64,000 bases of DNA. Origin: Corydoras sp. C115 (lineage: Eukaryota; Chordata; Actinopteri; Siluriformes; Callichthyidae). Below the pieces are notes generated by a model. It saw only the letters and a program-made list of their open reading frames with translations, ran no database searches and was not told where the DNA came from. This document shows positions 31,762 through 44,660 of this stretch, piece after piece. The position numbers and the translations under genes were made by a program. The stretch's first letter is position 1. Each line of letters starts with the position of its first letter. Where the stretch lies: assembly GCA_019802505.1 (NCBI GenBank), contig JAFMOC010000003.1, forward strand, positions 6,394,001 to 6,458,000, read 5' to 3'.

Positions 31762-32129
31762 TCTTTTTACCAGGGCGGCACGGTGGCTTAGTGGTTAGCA
31801 CATTTGCCTCTCAGCACTAGGGATTCCCGGTTCGAATCCCAAGCTGGGTGGAGTTTCCATGTTCTCCCCGTGTCCGCGTGGGTTTCCTCCGGGCTCTCCG
31901 GTTTCCTCCCATAGTCTAAAAACATGGATTAAAGTCAATTGAATTCTCCAAATCACCCCATATAGAGTGTGTCTGTGTGAGTGAGTGTGTGCCCAGCGAT
32001 GGATTGGCTCCCTGTCCTGGGTGTATTTGCCCAGCGCCCGAAACGTTCTCCCCTGGATGGGCATGGGCAACTCCCCCGCGACCCTAGTAGAGGATAAAGC
32101 GGAAGATAATGGATGGATGCTCTTTTTAC
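31762..32129 (+). repeat. Full SINE copy with short target duplication
   Basis: TCTTTTTAC occurs at 31762-31770 and 32121-32129. The body has the GGGCGGCACGGTGGCTTAGT head and a GGATGGATG tail. Confidence 0.92.
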
Positions 32130-33118
32130 TAGACTTTCATGTGGGAAAGATTTTTTTTCATGTAAAGCTTTTTCATGTAAAGCCTGACTCTCATTTTCTG
32201 TTCTAGTTCACCCAATGAATGATTAGGTAAAAGCCTGTGTGAGCCAGTAAGGTTTTTCCATACCAAACTTATCCAACCATAAACCTTGACATAAATATAT
32301 ACTGGGGAGCAGTCATGCTGAATCAAATACTGGCCCTCCACAAACTATTTCCAAAGTTGAAAGCATACAATGGTAACATATGTGCTTTTACAATTTCATA
32401 AATTAAAGCATGTAATTAGTCTCTCTTCATCTAATTTAAATAAAATGTTTGTCTATTTTTATAAAATTAATAAAATATTTGGTAAATTAAACTTATGTAT
32501 ACATATCAATGTATAAATAAGAATTTTGTGTATAGATGTTCGAGTTCTTTTTTTTTTTTTAACATAATTTTTTTCTTGCTTGTATAAATACACCATAATT
32601 TAATTTAAGCTACTTTCCCAACAACCACAGTATATAATATGTAAACTAAGATGTACTGTATATACTAATTAAATAAATGCCAAAACCTAGTATAACTGGT
32701 TGATCTGTTCCTTACATGTGACTTATTATTTTCTTGATTTGATATAAGACAAATAATTTTTCAATTATTGGGTTTTAATTGAGGCTTATTATGGTTAATA
32801 TTAGTAGTACCCTGTATGATGATCTATCTCAGTAAGGTTTTATCTAATTGTTGTTTTTTTTGTTATTATTATTCTTACTTCATCAACTTTTTTATCTTTA
32901 TTTCATTTAATAAAATAAAACTAAGTGAATAATTGTATTTTTTTTTAATGAAAAGTTTTTTGGACTGTTATGTCAGAAACATTTCAAATGAGACTTCACT
33001 ACATTTTGCTTTTGATATAAGGTCAGAGACTGAAAGCATAATATTAAAATATTTTAATATTTAAAATAATTAATAATGAAATAAAATATTAAAACGGTTT
33101 AATATTTAACACTCTCTT
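32130..33118. other. AT-rich flank without gene
   Basis: No exon, RNA gene or known repeat is seen. There are several A/T homopolymers (for example near 32550 and 32940) and short palindromic TTAAAATATTTTAA segments. Confidence 0.4.
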
Positions 33119-33500
33119 GTACCATATTACCATCCATCCATCCATTATCTTCCGCTTTATTCTATTAGGGTCGCGGTGGGGTTCACCATGCCTATCCAGG
33201 AGAGAACGTTTCGGGTGCTGGGCAGATACACCCAGGACAGGGCGCCAATGTATCGCTGGGCACACACTCACTTACACAGACATACACACATGCGCACTCT
33301 ATATTGGGCACTTTGGAGTACTCAATTGACTTGATCCATGTTTTTGGACTGTGAGAGGAAACCGGAGAACCCGGAGGAAACCCACGCGGACACGGGTGAA
33401 CATGGAAACTCCACCCAGATGGAGATTCGAACCGGGAATCCATAGCGCTGAGAAGCAAATGTGCTAACTACTAAGCCACCATGCCACGTACCGTATTACC
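33119..33500 (-). repeat. Full SINE copy with 13-bp target duplication
   Basis: GTACCATATTACC (33119-33131) and GTACCGTATTACC (33488-33500) flank a minus-oriented copy with a (GGAT)n-type tail. One mismatch in the duplication points to some age. Confidence 0.93.
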
Positions 33501-34135
33501 CACTGGATACATTTTTCCTTATTCGTAGATTATAACTAAAGCTGTTGAACATATGCAGCAGATCGCAAAGAATAGTATTTGACACTGAAATGTGGGAAAA
33601 ATAAATTGTATCAAATAAAAGAACTCAAGCAAAGAACAACTACCACAACATTATATTTCAATATAATACCTGAGCAAATGTACTTAGCTACCATGCACCA
33701 ATGATAAAAATTAGTTTAATGAAACAACATGCAGTTATGTGTTCGAAGTTAAGGAAAGAAGATAAATGATTTGCTTGAAGCTCAACAAGCAGCTGAACAA
33801 GCATAGATCTGTCTAGACTAAATCAAAGCCAAGGTTACAAAGAGAAAGTATGAATGATAAGTGAATTACCCAAATAAAATACATCATTCAAATAACAGAA
33901 ACTCAGTAGTGACTAAAAAAGCAATAAGCCATTAGCATCAGTAAGTCTATATTATACTCATAATGAAAACAAACTGGTAGCATAAATTATTCAATATCTT
34001 TGAAACGTTTGTCTGGTAATTTATGCATCTACACATTTGAACCGAACTTTTTAAGAAAAAAAAATAAAAAATTCAACTTTCATTGATTTACGGTTCAAAC
34101 ATATTTTATTAACAAGTGTTAAAACCTTGTTGTTC
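33501..34135. other. Unique AT-rich sequence, no gene
   Basis: I see no exon, repeat or regulatory motif I can name in this stretch. Confidence 0.4.
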
Positions 34136-34143
34136 CTCTAATC

Positions 34144-34864
34144 CAGGGGTGCTCAATACGTCGATCGCGAAGGGGTGTCGATCACGAAGGGGTGTCAGGT
34201 AGATCGCGATGGAGGTTTGAAAGAAAATGTTTATCACGTATCAGCGCTTTTTTACAGCACAGTATCGGAAGCACTTATACACACGCGCACACACATTCAC
34301 ACACAATGTGATTCATTCTGAATCGCGATCTCTCTCTCTTTGCAAGCGAGCGGTCTGCCAATCTGGGTGGAGTTTCCATGTTCTCCCCGTGTCCACATGG
34401 CTTTCCTCTGGGTTCTCCGGTTTCTTCCCACAGTCCAAAAACATGTATCAAGGGCAATTGAATTCTCCAAATTGCCCCATATAGAGTGTGTTTGTGTGTG
34501 CCCAGTGATAGATTGGCGCCCTGTCCTGGGTGTATCTGCCCTAATAGAGGATAAAGCGAAAGATAATGGATGGATGGATGGATGGATGGATGTTCTGTTT
34601 AGGGAAATGTGGGTTACAGTGATTGTTTTACACTTGTGCTGTATACTGTGCGTTTGGGTGTAACTAAAATCTGGTTTTCACCATGCTATTTGCTGGAATG
34701 TGTTTAATAAAAGAGCAATTCTAACAGATTCGACAATACTAACATGATGTGTGTAAACAGGTTTCAATATAAAAGCCTAAAAAATAGAGATTGACCCCGG
34801 TAGATCTCGATGACCTGTCCAATGGAAAAGCAGATCTCGGGCCAGAAAAGTGTGGGCACCCCTG
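34144..34864. mobile_element. hAT-type non-autonomous transposon with exact 8-bp target duplication
   Basis: Ends CAGGGGTG and CACCCCTG are perfect 8-bp inverted repeats. CTCTAATC stands directly outside each end (34136-34143 and 34865-34872). An 8-bp duplication and C/TAGGGGTG-type ends are typical of hAT elements. Subterminal GATCGCGA-like motifs recur. There is no transposase. A SINE fragment lies inside it (34357-34590). Confidence 0.88.
34357..34590 (+). repeat. SINE fragment nested in the hAT element
   Basis: It starts in the CCAATCTGGGTGGAGTTTCC block, without the tRNA-like head, and ends in a (GGAT)n tail of about five units. Part of the 3' block is missing between GTGTATCTGCCC and TAATAGAGGATAAAGCG. 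Confidence 0.9.
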
Positions 34865-34872
34865 CTCTAATC

Positions 34873-37690
34873 ATTCCAAAGCTTGTGCACTAAACAACTC
34901 ATAAACTATCAAGCAGCATGGCATTGGTTATTTTAAAATTATAAAACTTCAGAGGCATGACTCAATTGTTTTATTACATGAATCAATGTTTTCCATATGT
35001 ATATATGTAAATAAACTTTGCTGTGCTTTACACTAATCTGTTTAGAATAATGACATTTTTGATGGTAATTTGTACAAATGTTAAACATGGCTCTGACTTG
35101 GAGCCAATATAGGCAAATAATGCCTATATTATTTTTTTATTTGCCTATATTGCGTCTAGGATAAATGCAGAATGCAGTCTACCATTCATGCTCCCAAACT
35201 TTAACTTCCAGGAGGGACACAGGGTTCCCCTAGTGTCTCAGCAGGTAAGCACAACTACTCTATGTCCGAGTTGGTAAGTGTCCCCTTATTTTTTCCTTTC
35301 CTGACATAGTATTAAGAGTGGAATGCCATCTGAAGTATGGTCCTTGTTGTAGATGTCATGCACAAAAATTTGAGTTATTTATGTTCATTCTTTTGAATTT
35401 AATATTATATTAAAGAATTATGTGTCTTTTGTAATTTTCTGTCTCATGTGCATGGGTCCAGCAATGCCTGCATTTTAATTTACCTGTTGGTATCAAAAAC
35501 ACATGCTTGTCTATGCTTATTTTGTTCTTTAGTGTTTATCATATAATTTATTACGCCTATGTGATTCAGTTTTAGCTCGGGTTTTGGTCTTCAGTCTTAC
35601 GATCTCATTGTTTGCCAAGCATCAGTGAATATTCCTCACTCTACTCTGCACTTTTGTTTGGAATCAGAATCTTGCAGCTCCAGTTGCTGTTTATAATATT
35701 ATTTTAGTCATAGGCACTTAGCTTTACACTGCTTTGCCGTATTTTATCATTCATAGTTTTTGTTACTGTTAGTTCGTAAAAACTTTTTAATTGTTTAATT
35801 GTGTTGTGTTGAAACCATAGTGGTAAATAACAGCTGTATTTTCTAACTTGTATTAGAATCGTAGAACTATATGATGCTTAAGGCAACAACCAAGAGAATT
35901 ATCATTACTGTGGCAAACACAGTAGACAATGAAAATACAATACATGTCAGTAAGAAATGCAACACCAGAATGAAAGGAACCACAACATGAGGAAAAACCA
36001 AAATAATAACCAACAGAACTTGGAAAAGACAACTGAAAATGTTCTGATGTACTGTCCTGATAACACTTATAACTTTTAGGTATATTTTGTTTGTAGGTTA
36101 CAGCTATAATACCTGACATCATACAATGCATTTGCAACTTAAAACATTAGCCATTACATATTTATTGTTACATTACCTTCATATAAGACACATTTAGTGT
36201 TTTTTTTTTGTATAGTTTGTTTAATTTATCCAAGAAAAGGTAAGTTCACATTGACCTTGACCTGGCCCTTGTGCATTCCTCATATGCTTAGGAAATTATA
36301 GCTAGGCTGCCACTGTTTTCACTGATTCTGGGTGGCCGTAGGTGGCATGGCTCCATTATTCACGAGAGCACACTGAAAGCCAATACATGTGCCGGCCAAC
36401 ACACGGGCCCATGGGCACTTCCCATGCTTATTTAACTACATGGTTAGGACATATAGACAGGAGGCTAAGGTGTCCTGTGCCATGTAACATTTGTACCTTT
36501 ACACCAATACATTTAATGCTATTATTAAAGGTGTGCCCAAAATTGCATCAATGCATTTCAGTATATTTTTAACAGCTTATGTTCCTTAATTGATAATTAG
36601 TTTCATGTTAAAAACTGCAGATCACCCTAGCACTGACAAAGATGTTTTTAAAGCACCAATGACATCCTCTTGGATTTGACCCCACTTTTGACCTCACGAG
36701 CAGAGAACAAAAACTGCTTGTGGTCAGTCATAGCCAAAGAACCCAGTACTCATGGTTAATTAGCATGGTCAGAAAAAAATGCTACCATAATAACATGGCT
36801 GTGGTGCTTGCTGGCCAGATGCAATCATTGCATAGCTGAGATGTTTTTGAGCCTGTGTGCTGGGGCTGTGAACTTTGTGAGGTAATGCTGTAGAATTTTA
36901 TAGAAAAATGTGGCAATGCTGATAAAACTTTGGTCTTGCTGTCTGAACCAACATGCACCAATAATGTAATAGTACATCAAACACAGGACAACATGCCCAC
37001 TGGTCTGTAAACAGGTGCATTGTGAAAAAAGCCCTAAAGTATTTTACTTCGCTACTTTGTTAACAGAGATGTCTAGAGTAAAGACACAAACACCATAACA
37101 AGTTGTGGTACTTGTAAGATGTTTTGAAAAATAACTTTGAATTTTGTATTATGTTTATTGTTGATGTAAAAGTTTGCACAGCAGGCAACTGGCACATGCT
37201 ATGCATGTGTGTGTAACAAGTGAGGTGTACACATTTGTTGACAATTCACTGCCAAGATTGCGCTGAACATCTGACTGTTGACGTCTATATAGATTGTTTT
37301 CAGTCAGTGATGCACCTGTGTTTTCTGTTTTCGAGATAGCAATACACCAGAAATGTACCTGAACAAACCTTATTTTGAGACTACCATGCCCTTCGGCATA
37401 GATATATTCACAAGCACTATTGCTATTTAAACAGTGCAGGCTCAAAGCATGAACATAAACTGTTGGCAGGGTGTTAAAATAAACTGTTGTCAATGTGCAT
37501 TGCAACACACCATGTACAGTGTGTAAGATAGGGTCCCATGACCTATAAAATGTTTTTAAGCTGTTGGCCAAAATTAAGTCTTTAGGTTTTAGTATAAGTA
37601 ACCAAATTCACCACTTGCTAGTCATATTGCATTCTGAAAGTGCATTATGCTTATGTGTGGCTGAAAGTACAATTTTTTACAGGGTTGGGG
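34873..37690. other. Intergenic stretch, no gene recognised
   Basis: Unique, moderately AT-rich sequence with scattered short ORFs that lack motifs and do not read like exons. A tandem TATTGCCTATATT-type duplication lies near 35105-35155. No RNA gene is seen. Confidence 0.35.
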
Positions 37691-40600
37691 TGGAGAAAGT
37701 CTTTTCTGTGTGAAGTTTACATGTTCTCCTCATGCCTGTGTTTATTGGTTTAAAAGATTTCTCCCACAGTTTAAATTTAAGGTTATTACTGGTGCTGACT
37801 AAAATAAACATTGTGCACTACAGTCACGAACACTTCTATTACCATCAAATAATCATCCCTATTAAAATATGGTGCACCAAAAGACCCCAAATTTGGTGGT
37901 TTGGGTATCCATTTTCTGCTTCCCTACGCTCCAGTGTGGCACTTAAACCAAGCAGTTGTCAAGGAGACCAAAAAGAAATGTCAGAAATGTTTTTCTTCCT
38001 TTTTTCTCAGAGCCCACAGTCATTCATATGAATTGAGAACTTTCTTTCTATTCACGTATTCTTTTTTTTGGTTGTCATTCAGGTTTTATAATTATTTATC
38101 CATGTATGACTGTGTATCCTTTCCACAGACATCCTTGTGCAAATAGCATTTTGCTTTACTTTCATTATTACTTATATTTTTAAAACACTAAATATCTTAG
38201 TTATCATAGTTTTATTATTAATTGGAAATTATTCATATAGACAGCATGTGGTAACAGGAACAACTCATCATTTAAAAAACACTCCAGTGGTTTCTAGTCT
38301 AATCTCTTGCAACCACATGTCTTTTGCAGGTATGATGACTATAGACAAAATAGTTATGTTGTTTGTACCACTATAACACATGAAAACACAATCCCTCATC
38401 TATTACATATAGTTATAAATGAATGAATGAAGTTTTATAGTACATTTTGTACTTTTACTGAATGTTTCACTTTTTCACTTTTGGATGGATTTTAAGCTAA
38501 TATTTTAGGCAACTTCTATTTATCTATGTGTATTTATCTACAAGCAGACAAAATTCTACACTTGAAAAATGATGAAAGAATTCTTAATTTGCATCATCGA
38601 TCATGGCAATTCTAAAAAAGTTTACGTTAATTTACATAATATGTAATGTATGCACACATACTGTATATATGGCATGAAACTGTAAGTGCATTGTCATTGT
38701 TTCTGGCACATTTTTAAAATTACATTTAAAAAGTTGCTTTAAATATAAAATATTGTTGTAAATACCTGTTGACACATTGAATTCAGGCACATTCATGTTT
38801 AATGACATTAAATGGCCTACACATTTTACCCATGTTTGCCAAATATTCTGCTTTAACTGCCTCTATTAATGTGAATGAATAATGTCACTGCATGACATAA
38901 AATGCTCGTTCATCATAAAAATGCCAGAGGAAAACAGGGCCTGATGCCAAACACATAATAAGAGTACAAAGTATGGTCACATTCATTGATTTAGCCATGT
39001 TGTCACTGAATGTACACAACCAGTTAGAAGTTTTTAAACCTTCCTTTTTCTACTGGCATGGAAAAAGTATTGTCTAACACCTTGATGAAATTTTAGTGTT
39101 ATATTAAGTAAAGTCAATAAAAGGTGGCCTTCACTCAAAGCGTCATTAGCATGTTACTAGAGTATGTAGAGTATATTTAGAGTATTTTCTCTTGTATTTC
39201 TAACAATTTTGTCAACAGCATTATTATACTATATAGACTAGTGATGTCAAAATACCAAAAACTGATTATCTGCCTTATGGAGATTTTAAAAGAAATCCTC
39301 ATCCTTCTAAGCGAAGAAAAATAAAAATTCTTGCGGGCATAAGCCACAAGAACATGGTCTTCAGAATTCTGTAGCTCAAGTATCTGGTTCCAAACATATT
39401 ATTTCTTTGGATTTTTTATTATTAAGGAGATTTACACCCAGTCAACTCTATTATAGTATGACTATTCTCAAGCTTCTTGTAAAGTTGGAAAATGTTCAAA
39501 ATCATACATGCTAGCATTTGGCTCACCTCTATGTGCACCAAAAAAAAAATCAGACTAGTTTTCTTGCCTACTTTGGAATGCTGTTGTGTTATGTAAAAGC
39601 AGACATAGAAAGGATATGTGCTACCTTAATTTGGCTCTGTAAAAATTATGAAAATGTTCCATTTATTACATACTATCTCTGTGTAAAAAGGCTTTCGCAG
39701 CATAAAGAAGAGATTCAGAAGAATCTAATCTCATTATTCTAATCCTACATGGGGTAATTTAAACTATGAATTTAAACTGTGATAGAAAACAGGAAAATCT
39801 GGAAAGCCCATGTGGACAACAAGGCAACTCAACACATATCAGGATTCGAACCTGGAGCCCAAGCGCTAAGAGGCGAACATGCTAACTACTAAGCCACCGT
39901 GCCACCCGGTTTAGAAGAATAGTTCCCAAAACAGCCTAATTTTCCTATCATTCCCAAAAGTGTTAAAATTTCTTCATTGCAAAGGAATGTTCTTATCTTC
40001 ATAATAAAGCTTGCCCAATAAGTTTGACTGCCAAAATTTACAGACATTTGCTAATAGCATCATTGTCATATTAAAAAGAAAAACTGATCCATATCTTTAA
40101 TAATTCAGATTTTTTTTTCTGGAGGGCAGCATTAATGAGGGTGATGATTAGGGCATATGTCCCACAGCAAGAAAAGCCTGAGTTAAATTCTTGGTTAAGG
40201 CAAACCAAGGTACTTTCTGTGTGGAATCAGTATGTCCTCTTAATATGGACTTTCTAAGGACTCAACAAAAAAAAAACAGCAGAAGATTAACGTGGTACAA
40301 TGTTCCATCGACACCTTGATAACTATTTTACTAAATACTAAGTCAATTCACCAAACTATTTATTACATAATGATAATATAAAATTAGATAGTATCTCCTA
40401 TCTGTAATAAAAGGTTTTTTGTGCTGTAAATAAAGGATTGCCTTCTGTTTGTATTAGGTCTGATTATGACTGTATGTGATTTTTAGTGCGTTAAATGCAA
40501 CAAACTGCACAGCAATTTAATCTCTGTACCAAACAGAAGATGTGTTCTCACATGTTGAGTTTATAAAAATATTATGTTAAGTGTAATTGATATAAAAAGT

Positions 40601-41718
40601 AATGCTACACCTGGACAGTAACTTTACACCAATAGCTTGTTCACATTTACTACTGAGAGATCTGATTACAGACTCCAGTAAATGTGATTGTCAGAACATT
40701 ATCTGATTAGCTTGTGCGTGTTACTCTTCTAGGTAAATGTCATAGTACCTTTCATACTGCCATGACTGCGTTTCACATAGTAACCACAATACATCAAGAG
40801 GTTTTAAAACTGTACTGATTTAAAGGTTTGCCATGTGACATTAAATTAGGACCTGTTCAGCATCATTAAACAAATTCAAAGATTTTTTTATCCTGGTCTA
40901 ATTTTTAATCCACAGATAAAGATTTGCATAATCACTTACACAAACCAAGGGCTGTCAAGTATGACAGTGCTGACATACAAACCAGAAAACTTGCTGCTCC
41001 GTAGTCAAGTCATTTGACCAAGTGCTGTAACCAATGATGTTTGAAATTAAGCTATAGAAGATGACACAGCTATATTGGTAGACTTGTACCATTTGATTGG
41101 AAAATCAAATGCAAATTTTTTACAGGGACCTGTCTTCTCATTTACATAGCAACAGTTGAGTCCATAAGTACAGTATCAAAATAAAAAAGGATAAGAAGCT
41201 ATGTGATCATGATATTTCCTTGGATCAAAAAGGTTGTTATAAAAAGAAGGAAATAACTTCATATAAATACAGAGCATGATCAGAGTGAAGCATAGCTGCA
41301 CAAGAGGACACGTATGCAGAAATCATTTGAATGCAGTAGCCAGACCACTAAATATTCAAACTCCAATTCGTAAGAGTAACTGAGATGAGAATTCAGCTTT
41401 GACTGCTATATCTGCTCTGGCTTTTCAACTCAGACCTGTGGGTGTGAATAAAGACTCGTCAGCAGTGTAGGTTTATCCTCTGCCTGCTACCTACTATCTG
41501 CCTGCCCCCTACTATCTCTCTATTCTTTCTCCAAAACAAGTCTGGCATTCTTAACTTCCTTTCTCTTTACTACATTCTCGTCTTCCTCATTTGTTCACCC
41601 ATCCCCCACATTCTTTGGTTCCTACCTCGAATGGAGTCTCTTGCTTGCCAGATCCTGCTGCTCCATATCGGTGGGCTAGTGCAGCCCTCACTGCCTTCCA
41701 GCTTCTCAGTACTTCCAC
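37691..41718. other. Intergenic stretch with two decayed SINE fragments
   Basis: Traces of the SINE middle block lie at about 37700-37770 (AGTTTACATGTTCTCCTCATG) and a minus-oriented head at about 39830-39907 (GCTAACTACTAAGCCACCGT). The rest is unique AT-rich sequence without exons I can support. Confidence 0.45.
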
Positions 41719-41735
41719 TAATGTGTGTGTGTGTT

Positions 41736-41768
<33 letters not shown>

Positions 41769-41769
41769 C

Positions 41770-41800
<31 letters not shown>

Positions 41801-41812
41801 GTGTCTGTGAGA
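41719..41812. repeat. (GT)n compound microsatellite
   Basis: GT dinucleotide run interrupted by TTTG and CT variants, about 94 bases. Confidence 0.9.
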
Positions 41813-42827
41813 GCGTGCGTGGGAGAGAAGGTATTTAAGTACTTGATATTTCTTCTATGATACACCCAATAATCCACATATTCTACAGCTCTCTTCACTG
41901 CAACAGCAGCTACCAAGGAAGTAAACGGCTGTGCAAATAAAGGCTCAAAAGAAAGAAACCCCTCCCTGCTGTGTGACATCACCCAACAGGAAGTGCAGTA
42001 CTGTACGTGCAGAGCCTGTGCATGTCTACACTGCTCGCTTTAATGCCCATGTTGGGGAGCACTTTAAATGACAAACATAAAAAAACAGGACTATCATAAT
42101 ATATGTCCATAATTCTACTGTATATGTACATAAAAACATTTTGGCACCCATTGCAAAATTTGTAGTTTTTACAACAGCTAAATGCTTTCGAATGGGGCAA
42201 CAGTTTGAGGATTAAATTTTCCTGATTCATCATGACTATACACCTGTGTCAAAGTCAACCCCACAGATGCTTTATTCTTCAGTTAATAATAATAATAATA
42301 ATAATAAAAATTATAATAGTATTATTAAAAGTACAAGTATTCTTAAAAGACAAACAAAAGTCACAAAACTTATGAATGTAATGTTGTCTGTAAAATTAGT
42401 TTTTACTTTCAATCCATTACCAGGTCAAATTAAAACAATTTCTATACTTTTAAAATCAATATTTTGCAAATGTAATTGTGATTTTCTAAAATGAGGAATA
42501 ATAAGTGTGGGCAAAATTTCGCAAACTACATTTTCAGAAACTGACACAGTTGTGACACTTTCTAAAAATGCAAATGAAATAAGAAATGTATTCATTTAAT
42601 TAAACTTTAAATTCATGCAAAAATATGTGCCAAATTCTATTAGGTAAATATAACAAAGATTTTAGTTTTTTTTTTTGTGTGTTCTTTTATATTTTGGATG
42701 GGTTTCTCTTTGAAAGAGATTTCCTTTCCTGACTATTTGTTTTTGTTTTGTGATGGACTGTTTACTCATTTTTCTTGTTTGTTTGTTTTTAATGCTTCAG
42801 CGATGGAGCCCCTAAAGGGACATGGAA

Positions 42828-42828
<1 letters not shown>

Positions 42829-42902
<74 letters not shown>
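42829..42902. repeat. (TA)n microsatellite
   Basis: An AT dinucleotide run of about 72 bases left of the GC-rich LTR element. Confidence 0.95.
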
Positions 42903-42906
<4 letters not shown>

Positions 42907-43075
42907 CAAAACTTAATGCGAGATCTCGAGATCTCGTGATATCTCACCTGTTTTTCTGTCGTCCTGTGCTTTTGTTTTTGGGTTCTGTGTTTGTGTCTTT
43001 GTGTAGATGTTAATTAGCTGTTTAGTCCGGGTCACTTTAGTTAATTAGCGTCTCTGTGGGATTGGTCTGTGGGTG

Positions 43076-43300
43076 CACGTGGTGCGTGTATTTAGTTCCG
43101 GTGTTCCTCGTCGTCTGTGTGCGATTTAGGTTTATTCTTGTCTCCTCGTCTCTGTATGCCGTTCTATGTGGTGTTTGGACACCCTAATAAAGTTTTGTTC
43201 CTGCCACATGCGTGCCTGGCTCCCTTCTGCGCGTTAGAGCGCTGCGGATCTGCGCTGTGTTTGCGCAGCCGCGTTTAACCCACGGTAGACGAGTGTGACA
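43076..43300 (+). repeat. Left direct repeat (5' LTR core)
   Basis: It starts CACGTGGTGCGTGTATTTAG, contains AATAAAGTTTTGTTCC near 43186, and ends GAGTGTGACA. It differs from the right copy by about nine substitutions counted by eye and no indels. Confidence 0.88.
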
Positions 43301-43425
43301 AAAAGACGCACCAAATCGTTTTGGGAGTCCAGAGCCCAGGTAGGCGTTTTTTTAATTTTTCTTTGGGGGGGTCCGTATAGCCTCGTACTCGCGGCGCGCT
43401 CCGCCGTGTCCGCGAGTGCGCCGTT

Positions 43426-44622
43426 ATGCGGAGCCCGCCGTCCCGGAGCCGGGGGAGCGGCTCAAACAGCGTGGCGGAGTGTAGAGACTCCGATGAGGAA
43501 TGGATGTGGAGGTACGGGTTTGAGGTGCTCTGTGCAGAGGATGGCCTTGATCTTGTTGAGGTGTCCGATGATGACGGCGAATCATACCTGTATGGGCACA
43601 TTCTGCCCGTACGCACCCTCCGCAGCTCTGAGGAGTTCTGGACGGAGGGTCCAGTCCGGTTTGTAAAACCCCCGGTTGCGAGATCCGGACGCAGAGCGCG
43701 TCGACGGCGTGGAGTGAAGCCGCAGTGGGCGCACGCCGCAGCTGCGGAGCGCGAAGCGTGCACTGCGGGGCAGTCACGTGACGCGACCGCGCCGGTCCGC
43801 GCCGTGTCTGGGTCGCGCTGCGAGGGGGCGGTACCGGAGCCGCCGCCCGAGTGTGTGAGTGTGTTGTGTCCCCCGTCCTCATATGTCTCGTGTGACCAGT
43901 CTGTCATCCCTATGTCCGATATGTTTGTATCTATGTGTTTGGGCGTTGCGGCGGGGGTTTATGTTTTCTGTGTGCAGGATGGAGAGCCCGAGGTGCCGGC
44001 CGAGGTCCGCCCAGCGTGCATGCCGGCCGAGGTCATGCCAGCGTGCGTGCCCGCCGAGGTCCGCCCTGCGTGCGTGCCCGCTGAGGTCTGCCCAGCGTGC
44101 ATGCCCGCCAAGGTCAGCCCAGCGTGCGTGCCCGCCGAGGTCCGCCCAGTGTGCGTGCCCGCCGAGGTCCTGCCTGCGTGTGTGCCCGCCAAGGTCCGCC
44201 CAGCGTGCGTGCCCGCTGAGGTCCAGCCAGCGTACGTGCCCGCCGAGGTCCAGCCAGCGTGCGTGCCCGCCGAGGTCCTGCCAGCGCGCGAACCCATCCC
44301 GAGGCCCAGGGGCGTCACGCCGCCCATCCCGAGGCCCGTGGGCGTGGGCGTGGGCGGCCACCGGACCACGCAGCTAGAGGGCGTGGCTCCACCGGAACAC
44401 GCAGTCGGAGGGCGTGGCCCAGTCCTGATCCGCCGCGGGCGTCCACCTGACCTCGCAGCCGGAGGGCGTCTGCAGCTCCGCGTTCGCAGACGGCGCTTTC
44501 CACGCCGCGCCCGCAGAGGGCGTCCACCCCGACACAGAACCAATGGACGTGTAACACGCCTCCCCCGCAGAGGGCGTCCACCGGAGGGCGCCTGTCTAGC
44601 CCGACTCAGGAGGGGCAGATGA
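43426..44622 (+). CDS. 398-codon ORF of the GC-rich LTR element, unknown function
   Basis: The product is not a family I recognise. Visible order: an acidic segment (about 22-65, rich in D/E with DSDEEW and VSDDDGES), a basic patch (about 86-95, RSGRRARRRR), a hydrophobic stretch (about 165-182), then eleven 9-residue repeats of the form VPAEVRPAC (190-288), and a basic tail with three RRGRPP motifs similar to AT-hook cores. The tail and repeats reflect minisatellite-like DNA, so composition alone may keep the frame open. The minus strand is also open over 234 codons here. Translation start and protein existence are unproven. Confidence 0.4.
   Translation: MRSPPSRSRGSGSNSVAECRDSDEEWMWRYGFEVLCAEDGLDLVEVSDDDGESYLYGHILPVRTLRSSEEFWTEGPVRFVKPPVARSGRRARRRRGVKPQWAHAAAAEREACTAGQSRDATAPVRAVSGSRCEGAVPEPPPECVSVLCPPSSYVSCDQSVIPMSDMFVSMCLGVAAGVYVFCVQDGEPEVPAEVRPACMPAEVMPACVPAEVRPACVPAEVCPACMPAKVSPACVPAEVRPVCVPAEVLPACVPAKVRPACVPAEVQPAYVPAEVQPACVPAEVLPAREPIPRPRGVTPPIPRPVGVGVGGHRTTQLEGVAPPEHAVGGRGPVLIRRGRPPDLAAGGRLQLRVRRRRFPRRARRGRPPRHRTNGRVTRLPRRGRPPEGACLARLRRGR
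43993..44289 (+). repeat. 27-bp minisatellite, 11 exact-length units
   Basis: Eleven head-to-tail 27-bp units occupy exactly 297 bp with substitutions but no indels. Each encodes nine residues (VPAEVRPAC with variants at positions 1, 4, 6, 8 and 9). Preservation of unit length in frame is compatible with coding selection or with recent expansion. Confidence 0.95.
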
Positions 44623-44660
44623 CCCCTCCCACCCCCCCCAGGACTGTTTTTTTTGGGGGG

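Noticed and set aside
43275..43907. Long minus-strand ORFs in the GC-rich LTR element (also 43959-44663)
   Set aside because: They are antisense shadows produced by low stop-codon frequency in GC-rich repeat DNA.
43993..44289. CRISPR-like array from regularly spaced repeats
   Set aside because: The units are head-to-tail without spacers, lie in a coding-type frame within an LTR element, and the genome is eukaryotic.
43400..44620. CpG-island promoter of a host gene
   Set aside because: The GC-rich block is enclosed by matching direct repeats and is better explained as the interior of an LTR element.
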